The translations under genes were made by a program, and so were the position numbers. From JALHNI01 sp031367405 (GTDB taxonomy: Bacteria > Acidobacteriota > Terriglobia > Bryobacterales > Bryobacteraceae), in contig JANLPT010000034.1 of NCBI GenBank assembly GCA_031367405.1, forward strand, positions 1 through 22,832: DNA of 22,832 bases, in the 5' to 3' direction. A model generated the notes under the pieces. It saw nothing but the letters and a program-made list of their open reading frames with translations, did not search any database and was not told the DNA's origin. Positions 20,847-22,832 of the stretch are shown in pieces (within the stretch, counting starts at the first letter, position 1; every line of letters starts with the position of its first letter).

Positions 20847-22832
20847 TTAGAACTGATACTTCAAGGCGAATTGGATGTTACGTGGCGAGTTGATTTGTCC
20901 GCCAATCGCACCGAAGCCGGCCGGAGCGGTGATGTCCCGTCCCGGAGGGCCGAAGCTAACGGAGTTCAAGATATTGAACATCTCCGCGCGGAACTCCACG
21001 CGATGACGTTCGGTAATGTTGAAGCGCTTGCCGACCGAAGTGTCGAGGTTGAAGAAGCCCGGAGCGCGCTCCGTGCCGACACCCGCACTGCCGAATTCGC
21101 CTAAAGCCGGGATGCCGTAGGCGCAGGTGCCGTTGTTCACGCCGGCGGCGCAAAAGGAAGTGGCCACATCGCCGAACCAACGATCTACCGTGCGCACCGC
21201 CGGCTCCGGCAAAGTGCCGTAGCGATTGGCGCGCGCGTTGTTACGCGGACTGCGGCCGGAGTTGGTGTTCTGCGTTCCGGCGAAGATCGTGACGGGGAAG
21301 CCGCCGCGCTTGGACAGATTGTAATTGACATTCCAACCGCCCAGAATCGCATCTACCGCTTTGTTGCTGCTAGCTCCGAACTTCTGGCCTTTACCATACG
21401 GAACGTTGTAGACGCCCGCCGTGGTGAAGTTATGACGCACATCGAAGCAAGCCGGGCCATAGTTGCCGCGGCGATTGTAAGCGTCCTGCCAGTAAGCGCC
21501 TTCCGCATTGACGCCGCCGCAGCCATAGTAGCCGAGGCCGTCGGTGTTGGTCTTCGAGTAAGTGTATTGGAATAACATCTCCAAGCCACCCGTCATGCGG
21601 CGGCGGCCGCTGATTTGCAGGGCGTTGTACCAGCTGGTGCCGCTCGATTCTGTCAGCGCGATGTTACCGACGTTCGGCAGCACCTTCGCCAGCGGACGGC
21701 GATCATTGATCGGAGCCCAAGTGGAATAGGGGCCCGTACCGGGTAACGGGTTATTGCCTTCGTGCGGAATCACGAGGTGCGTGCCACGCTGCCCAACGTA
21801 TGCCACATTGACGCTGGTGGCCCTATCCAACTGGCGCTCAACGGCGAAGTTGAACTGGTTGGTCTGCTGCGGGCGCAGATTCAAATCCCACGCGCGCCCT
21901 TGATAGAAAGGGGCGGCCGTGGGGCTGCTGCGCGGGCTGGTAAGATCACCCCGGGCAATGACATCGGTGAAGCCGGTGGCGATGCGGCCGGGTAGCGCGC
22001 TGTCATAAGTGACATTCGATTCGGTGAAGAAGGGCGGGTTCAGCGTCAAACGCAAGTTCGCGCCGGTACCCTCCAGGAAGTTAGACAAGCGGTAAGCCGC
22101 GCGAACCACCGTCTTCGAGTTGACACTCCAGGCCAAACCGACGTTCGGATTGAACTGCTTCTTGTAACTCTTATACAAAGCGCGGCCGAATTCGCCGGAA
22201 CCGGGCAGGATCAATGCGCCAGTATAAGTGTTGATATTCACCTGGCGATCGGCCACTTCGTAGATCGGCGAAGTGTATTCCCAACTCAAGCCATAATTAA
22301 AAGTGATGTTACGGCGGATCTTCCAGCTATCCTGCGCAAAAACGATATTGCGCCAGCCGCGATGACCCCAAGGTCCACTCACCGCGCCGCGGCCTTTGCT
22401 GGCCAGCGTGTCGAGTAAGAAGTCGCCAATGTCGACACCCGAGTAAGCGCCGTTATAGCTAAACGAACCCAGCGCGCCATTGTTACCCGCATAATAGCGA
22501 TTCTGGCGCATACGAAGCAGATTAATGCCCGCCTTGAAGACGTGCGCACCGGTCTGGTAAGTGTTGTTGGACTGGTACTGGAACTTATTGTCACGCGTAT
22601 TGGCGATGGTGGCCGCTGAACCCGCGCCCGACAAACTGCCGCCCAGATTGAAGCTCGACAAACCGGCGATGAACTGGCCACCGGGAATACCGAACTTGGA
22701 ATTTCCGTCCGCGCCCAGTTGACCTGACCAGTCAATGACTTTGTCGTCGATACCGACGAGGCTGTAGGAGACCCGGTTGTCGGAAACCAGGCTGGCGCTC
22801 CACGTACGCGTCCAACTGGTCACCGCCGACCA
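20847..22832 (-). CDS. TonB-dependent receptor, Oar-like, C-terminal part only
   Basis: The frame is open to the right edge, so the 5' end is missing; about 661 residues are visible. They form alternating beta-strands of an outer-membrane barrel: VFAQDSWKIRRNITFNYGLSW, NPNVGLAWSVNSKTVVRAAY, QTNQFNFAVERQLDRATSV, VAYVGQRGTHLV and FRAEMFNILNSVSFGPPGRD. It ends in IQFALKYQF, with the terminal aromatic of the BAM-recognised beta-signal. These segments are typical of the very large acidobacterial receptors that start with a carboxypeptidase-regulatory-like domain, which would lie beyond the window. Such receptors import oligosaccharides or other bulky substrates with TonB energy. Confidence 0.9.
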   Translation of the reverse strand, partial: WSAVTSWTRTWSASLVSDNRVSYSLVGIDDKVIDWSGQLGADGNSKFGIPGGQFIAGLSSFNLGGSLSGAGSAATIANTRDNKFQYQSNNTYQTGAHVFKAGINLLRMRQNRYYAGNNGALGSFSYNGAYSGVDIGDFLLDTLASKGRGAVSGPWGHRGWRNIVFAQDSWKIRRNITFNYGLSWEYTSPIYEVADRQVNINTYTGALILPGSGEFGRALYKSYKKQFNPNVGLAWSVNSKTVVRAAYRLSNFLEGTGANLRLTLNPPFFTESNVTYDSALPGRIATGFTDVIARGDLTSPRSSPTAAPFYQGRAWDLNLRPQQTNQFNFAVERQLDRATSVNVAYVGQRGTHLVIPHEGNNPLPGTGPYSTWAPINDRRPLAKVLPNVGNIALTESSGTSWYNALQISGRRRMTGGLEMLFQYTYSKTNTDGLGYYGCGGVNAEGAYWQDAYNRRGNYGPACFDVRHNFTTAGVYNVPYGKGQKFGASSNKAVDAILGGWNVNYNLSKRGGFPVTIFAGTQNTNSGRSPRNNARANRYGTLPEPAVRTVDRWFGDVATSFCAAGVNNGTCAYGIPALGEFGSAGVGTERAPGFFNLDTSVGKRFNITERHRVEFRAEMFNILNSVSFGPPGRDITAPAGFGAIGGQINSPRNIQFALKYQF

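Noticed and set aside
1..22832. CRISPR arrays, tRNA or rRNA genes, prophage genes
   Set aside because: No regularly spaced repeats, cloverleaf-like segments, rRNA stretches or phage structural genes were seen in the spacers.

Overview
The window looks like a piece of an Acidobacteriota chromosome, most likely from the Bryobacterales/Solibacteraceae side. This is inferred from the mix of families, not from any marker gene. It combines a large Oar-type TonB-dependent receptor, a secreted cytochrome c / copper-monooxygenase-like protein, a PEP-CTERM protein, a DUF5060+DUF4038 glycosidase, a GH63-like glucosidase, a Uma2 nuclease and a RAYT-type transposase in GC-rich, densely packed DNA with AT-rich spacers.

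Layout from left to right. (1) A Uma2-family nuclease, cut by the left edge, diverges from an SDR oxidoreductase. (2) A heavy-metal-binding-domain protein converges on, and overlaps, a pair of tandem paralogous c-type heme proteins read leftward; the second of these seems to have lost its C-terminal part. (3) A flagellar hook-filament junction operon, flgM-flgN-flgK-flgL, reads rightward and ends against a convergent REP-associated tyrosine transposase. (4) A long AT-rich spacer is followed by a secreted glycosidase directly abutting tsaB, then a convergent PEP-CTERM gene. (5) A stand-alone cupin is followed by a leftward four-gene unit: cupin-proC-esterase-glpF, with two ATGA stop/start overlaps. 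(6) A large GH63-like glucosidase diverges, across only 32 bp, from an SRPBCC protein-polyprenyl glycosylphosphotransferase-pyrE operon. (7) After a strong hairpin terminator, the C-terminal part of a TonB-dependent receptor runs off the right edge.

The genes suggest a heterotroph specialised in polysaccharides. Outer-membrane uptake (the receptor), secreted or periplasmic glycosidases and an esterase fit carbohydrate breakdown. The glycosylphosphotransferase followed by pyrE fits surface-polysaccharide synthesis fed by pyrimidine nucleotides. The flagellar operon implies motility.

The main unexplained signal is a dispersed 30-bp element present five times, always in spacers that hold a promoter and never in a gene. 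Its core is the near-palindrome TTGCTC-C-GAGTAA, followed by a less conserved 17-bp flank that aligns without gaps and then by AT-rich DNA with small dyads. Two copies lie beside the RAYT transposase gene. It could be the operator of an unknown regulator or a small mobile repeat; the window alone cannot decide.
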